Of a stretch of 64,000 nucleotides of DNA, positions 61,434 to 64,000 are shown piece after piece. Source of the stretch: Cohnella xylanilytica. GTDB taxonomy: Bacteria; Bacillota; Bacilli; Paenibacillales; Paenibacillaceae. Both the position numbers and the translations under genes were made by a program. Location of the stretch: NCBI RefSeq assembly GCF_014212175.1, contig NZ_JACJVR010000019.1:1-64000 (forward strand). Reading direction: 5' to 3'. Positions within the stretch are counted from its first letter, which is position 1; the number at the start of each line of letters is the position of its first letter. Under the pieces are notes generated by a model. It searched no databases. It was not told where the DNA came from and saw only the letters and a list, made by a program, of their open reading frames with translations.

Positions 61434-62137
61434 GCCCGGTTCTCCTCGTCCGGGTACGCGAGACTCAGCGCGTCCAGCAGCGCCCACAGCACGTCGCACT
61501 TGAACGAGAGCGCGGCCACGGCCGCCTCCTGCTCCTTCCGGGTCTTGCATTCCCGCATGACGAGTCCCACCCCTTGATCCGCGTCGCGCGGCGCTTGCTG
61601 AAGCCGGGCGCGGAAATATTCGAGTCCTTCCGGCCGAATCCAGGGATACAGCTTCTCGAACACGCCGATCCGGCTCGAGACGAGCGTCGGGGCGAACAGC
61701 TCCGTGAGCGACGAAGCGACGGCCTCGGGCCACGGCCGAAGCCGGCAGAAGTTCACGTAAGCGTCCACGGCGAAGCGAACCGCGGGCAGCACGTGCCGTT
61801 CGTCCAGCATCTCCTCCCGCGGGATGCCGACGGCTTCGCCCAATCGGACCCAGGCTTCGATGCCGCCTTCGTCGTCCCCGCGCCCGTCGTGATCGATGAT
61901 CCGCTGAATCCAGTCTCTGCGGTCTTCCCGGCTCGGAAGCTTCGAGAGTATAAGCGCGTCTTTCACCGGGATGTTTTTCTGATAATAGAATCGGTTCGCC
62001 ACCCAGCCTCGCACCTGCTCCGGGCTCAGCTTCCCTTCGTGCATCCGGACGTGGTAAGGATGCTTGTCGTGATAACGCGATTCCCCGACCTTCCGGAGCT
62101 GCGCCATGAATTGTTCGTTGGACCATGGTTCGGGCAC
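61430..62137 (-). CDS. pqqC: PqqC, pyrroloquinoline-quinone synthase
   Basis: 235 residues from a GTG at 62137, with GGAGGT inside the end of pqqB. It catalyses the final ring closure and eight-electron oxidation without a cofactor. Conserved blocks: YHDKHPYHVRMHEGKL, VRGWVANRFYYQKNIPVKDAL, WIQRIIDHDG, SSLTELFAPTLVSSRI and YPWIRPEGLEYFRARL. The active-site His/Arg/Lys/Tyr pattern of the family looks complete. It lies 2 bp after pqqB. Confidence 0.96.
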   Translation of the reverse strand: MPEPWSNEQFMAQLRKVGESRYHDKHPYHVRMHEGKLSPEQVRGWVANRFYYQKNIPVKDALILSKLPSREDRRDWIQRIIDHDGRGDDEGGIEAWVRLGEAVGIPREEMLDERHVLPAVRFAVDAYVNFCRLRPWPEAVASSLTELFAPTLVSSRIGVFEKLYPWIRPEGLEYFRARLQQAPRDADQGVGLVMRECKTRKEQEAAVAALSFKCDVLWALLDALSLAYPDEENRA

Positions 62138-62139
62138 GT

Positions 62140-63045
62140 TCAGACCTCCAGTTCCATTCCGTCGAAGCCGATCTCGATTCCCTTCTCTTCAAGTCTGCGA
62201 CGTTCGGCGGAACTCTCGTGCAGAATAGGGTTCGTATTGTTGACGTGAATGTAGATTTTCCTCTTGGCCGGAAGTCTCGCAAGCCGCTCCAGACTGCCCC
62301 CCGGCCCGGCGATCGGGAGATGTCCCATCTCGGCCGCCGTCCGCTCGGAGACGCCCAAGCCGCGCAGCTCGTCTCCCCGCCAGAACGTTCCGTCCGCGAA
62401 GACGCAATCCGCGTTCGCCGTCTGCCGGTCCAGCTCCTCCGTCCACTCTTCGATGCCGGACGCGTAGACGACGGCGCCCCCCGTTCGCGCGTCCTCGATC
62501 CGGTAGCCGATCACCCACGGCGCCTCTTCTTCCTCTCTTCCTCCCGAAGCGTAACGGGGAGGCTTGCGGCCGAGAGAGAACGGAACCACGATTAGATTCC
62601 CCCCAAAAAGAGGAAAAGATTCCCGAGGCATCGCGGCCCGCCAACGGAAATCGGCGTAAGGCTCCACGATCCGCCGCACCGGGAAGGCGCCGGCCAGCGC
62701 TTCCAGCACCGGAAGCGAGGCGTAAACGTCGAGCTGCGTCCCCTGGCGCAGGCTGAGCAGGCCGACGGTATGGTCCAGCTCCGCGTCCGTCAGCAGGACG
62801 CCGGCGATCGGAGTTCCCCGCACGGAACGGGGATGGAGCTGCGGGGCCGATTCGATCTGCGCGCAGACGTCCGGCGTCGCGTTGATCAGGTACCAGGCTT
62901 CGCCGTCGTCGCTGACCGCCAGCGAATCGTTCGTCCGGGCTCGTGCCGCGCCCTCCCCTTTCCTCGCGAGAAGGCAGGTCGGACACCCGCAATTCCACTG
63001 GGGGAACCCTCCGCCCGCGGCCGTTCCCAATACTAGAATCCGCAA
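62140..63045 (-). CDS. pqqB: PqqB, metallo-beta-lactamase-fold hydroxylase of PQQ synthesis
   Basis: 301 residues from a TTG at 63045, with GGGAGG 7 nt upstream. It is reported to act on the Glu-Tyr diamino-acid intermediate. The start LVLGTAAGGGFPQWNCGCPTC contains the family zinc-binding cysteines. SLAVSDDGEAWYLINATPDV, VLLTDAELDHTVGLLSLRQG and HVNNTNPILHESS complete the set. It follows pqqA by 52 bp. Confidence 0.95.
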   Translation of the reverse strand: MRILVLGTAAGGGFPQWNCGCPTCLLARKGEGAARARTNDSLAVSDDGEAWYLINATPDVCAQIESAPQLHPRSVRGTPIAGVLLTDAELDHTVGLLSLRQGTQLDVYASLPVLEALAGAFPVRRIVEPYADFRWRAAMPRESFPLFGGNLIVVPFSLGRKPPRYASGGREEEEAPWVIGYRIEDARTGGAVVYASGIEEWTEELDRQTANADCVFADGTFWRGDELRGLGVSERTAAEMGHLPIAGPGGSLERLARLPAKRKIYIHVNNTNPILHESSAERRRLEEKGIEIGFDGMELEV

Positions 63046-63097
63046 GAGCCGGCCTCCCCTCTACATAGAAGATGCCGGATGGCTCCGGCATGTCGGC

Positions 63098-63169
63098 TTA
63101 CTTCTGGTAGGCGTATGCGGTCACCTCGGCGCACACCTCGATCACTTCGAACGCGGGCTTCACCCACAT
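63098..63169 (-). CDS. pqqA: PqqA precursor peptide
   Basis: 23 residues: MWVKPAFEVIEVCAEVTAYAYQK when read in two pieces (MWVKPAFEVIEVCAEV and TAYAYQK). It is the ribosomal precursor whose Glu and Tyr become PQQ. The required E-x3-Y motif is EVTAY (E15, Y19), and the start W-x-KPAF matches known PqqA peptides. GGAGGTG lies 7 nt before the ATG. Too short for standard gene calling, but position and sequence leave little doubt. A cysteine at residue 13 is unusual. Confidence 0.94.
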   Translation of the reverse strand: MWVKPAFEVIEVCAEVTAYAYQK

Positions 63170-63309
63170 GCTCCCACCTCCCTCGCGTTTGCTCGAAGCC
63201 GGCCTCCGTTCCTCGCCGTCTCCGGGCTTGCGCCCGCAATTCAGTGTATGTGCCGCGATTTGTCCATTAATACCGAAAAATAACGGCGCCTTCGTAAACA
63301 GGTTCCAGC
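63170..63309 (-). promoter_or_regulatory. Leader and promoter region of the pqq operon
   Basis: Lies between a terminator and pqqA, so the pqq promoter should be here. It contains an AT-rich patch (about 63255-63285). I could not choose a clear -35/-10 pair. No gene is supported. Confidence 0.4.
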
Positions 63310-63340
63310 AAAAAAAAGAACCGCTCCCACTGGAGCGGTC
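63310..63340 (-). terminator. Rho-independent terminator of the DUF1697 gene
   Basis: Minus strand GACCGCTCC and GGGAGCGGTTC form a stem with an AGT loop followed by eight T. It insulates the pqq operon from the upstream gene. Confidence 0.9.
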
Positions 63341-63450
63341 GTCGAACGGAGCCGGGAGAGACCCGACAGCGGTTCGTTTATCTAGCCTGGTCATCGCCCG
63401 ACAGCCGTTCGTTCGTCATGCCAGGCTAACGCCCTGTTGCCATGCGTTCG

Positions 63451-64000
63451 TCATGCCTTCCCGACGCCCGCCAGCTCGACGAGCTTGCCCAGCGTCTTCC
63501 AATTGCGCGTCGTGGCGGGGACGTCCAGCTTCCCCAGATGCATCGCCAGCTTCGAGTCTCGCACGCTGCCTCGGAACAGCAGATAGACGTCCCGGCCTCG
63601 AATGACGTACTTGTCCTCGCCGTCCGCCGGGTAGGCGGCCGCCAGCTTCGCGACGCCTTCGGCGGAAGGCTCGTCCGCCATCATCGAGACGTACAGGCTC
63701 TCTCCCTGGCCGAGCGCTTCGGCCTCCGCGATCTCCTCGGGCGAGAAGGGGCAGCCGGCGGCGAGCCGGCTCAGCTCGTCCGACGTCCGGAGGATGACCT
63801 TCGCCGGGATGCCGAAGGCCGAATCGATCTTCCCTTCGATACTCTCCCGCAGCGCCGCTTCCCCTTCGTCCGATTCGAACAGCACGTTGCCGCTCTGGAT
63901 GTACGTCCGGACGCTCCCGTACCCCAGATTCTCGAATTCGCGCTTCAGATCGGCCATCTTGATCTTGTTCTTGCCCCCTACGTTGATGCCCCGCAGCAGG
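63451..64000 (-). CDS. DUF1697-family protein, 5' end cut by the window edge
   Basis: At least 183 residues. The frame is open to the window edge, and the residues before the first in-window ATG, LLRGINVGGKNKIKMADLK, are the family's N-terminal signature, so the true start lies just outside. Further conserved parts: YIQSGNVLFES, GIPAKVILRTSDEL and RNWKTLGKLVEL at the C-terminus. The function of DUF1697 proteins is not established. A terminator separates it from pqqA. Confidence 0.88.
   Translation of the reverse strand, partial: LLRGINVGGKNKIKMADLKREFENLGYGSVRTYIQSGNVLFESDEGEAALRESIEGKIDSAFGIPAKVILRTSDELSRLAAGCPFSPEEIAEAEALGQGESLYVSMMADEPSAEGVAKLAAAYPADGEDKYVIRGRDVYLLFRGSVRDSKLAMHLGKLDVPATTRNWKTLGKLVELAGVGKA

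Overview
The window looks like chromosomal DNA from a GC-rich, endospore-forming Gram-positive of the Paenibacillaceae (Cohnella or Paenibacillus type). This rests on an alpha/beta-type small acid-soluble spore protein behind a sigma-G-like promoter, an S-layer-homology (SLH) surface protein, several YesM/YesN-type and membrane AraC regulators paired with LplB/YtcP/LipO-type sugar transporters, a T-box leader, CcpA-type cre sites and strong GGAGG ribosome binding sites. I see no rRNA, tRNA, transposase, phage or CRISPR locus.

Layout. 1-9.4 kb: FabV enoyl-ACP reductase, a HupE/UreJ-type membrane protein and a giant surface protein (lamin-tail domains, metallophosphoesterase, three SLH repeats). 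9.6-16.5 kb: a membrane AraC regulator coupled to an orphan solute-binding lipoprotein, an ATP-dependent DNA ligase, two small spore-type genes, and a divergent HxlR regulator/azoreductase pair with an apparent operator. 16.5-23.6 kb: an OmpR-type two-component system divergent from two sugar permeases, an HlyD-like adaptor and a solute-binding lipoprotein. 23.8-24.3 kb: a ten-copy tandem palindrome array. 24.4-29.1 kb: LysR regulator, Uma2-family protein, chorismate mutase/DAHP synthase behind a T-box, and an LCP cell-wall ligase. 29.1-47.7 kb: a polysaccharide-use cluster on the minus strand with GH105 hydrolase, YesN/YesM, two very large secreted proteins, an ABC importer, a mutarotase-like protein and two cre sites. 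48.2-59.3 kb: a probable nine-gene sugar operon on the minus strand (aldolase, oxidoreductase, PfkB kinase, lyxose-isomerase-like cupin, DeoR and AraC regulators, two permeases, binding protein). 60.0-63.2 kb: a complete pqqABCDE cluster including the 23-residue PqqA precursor. The right edge cuts a DUF1697 gene.

How the genes work together. In the 29-47 kb cluster, secreted enzymes would cut a polysaccharide outside the cell, the importer would bring in oligosaccharides, and cytoplasmic GH105 would remove unsaturated uronyl ends, under YesMN and CcpA control. In the 48-59 kb operon, an imported sugar would be oxidised or isomerised, phosphorylated and split. The pqq genes would make the redox cofactor pyrroloquinoline quinone, which is uncommon in Firmicutes.

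The most unusual non-coding signal is a set of four intergenic arrays (23.8, 48.0, 59.4 and 59.75 kb). Each is built of 15-21-bp palindromes with a short A/T-rich or TGT loop at a near-fixed period of 50-52 bp. The palindrome sequence differs between arrays while the spacing is kept. The window is also rich in short in-frame tandem repeats inside proteins.
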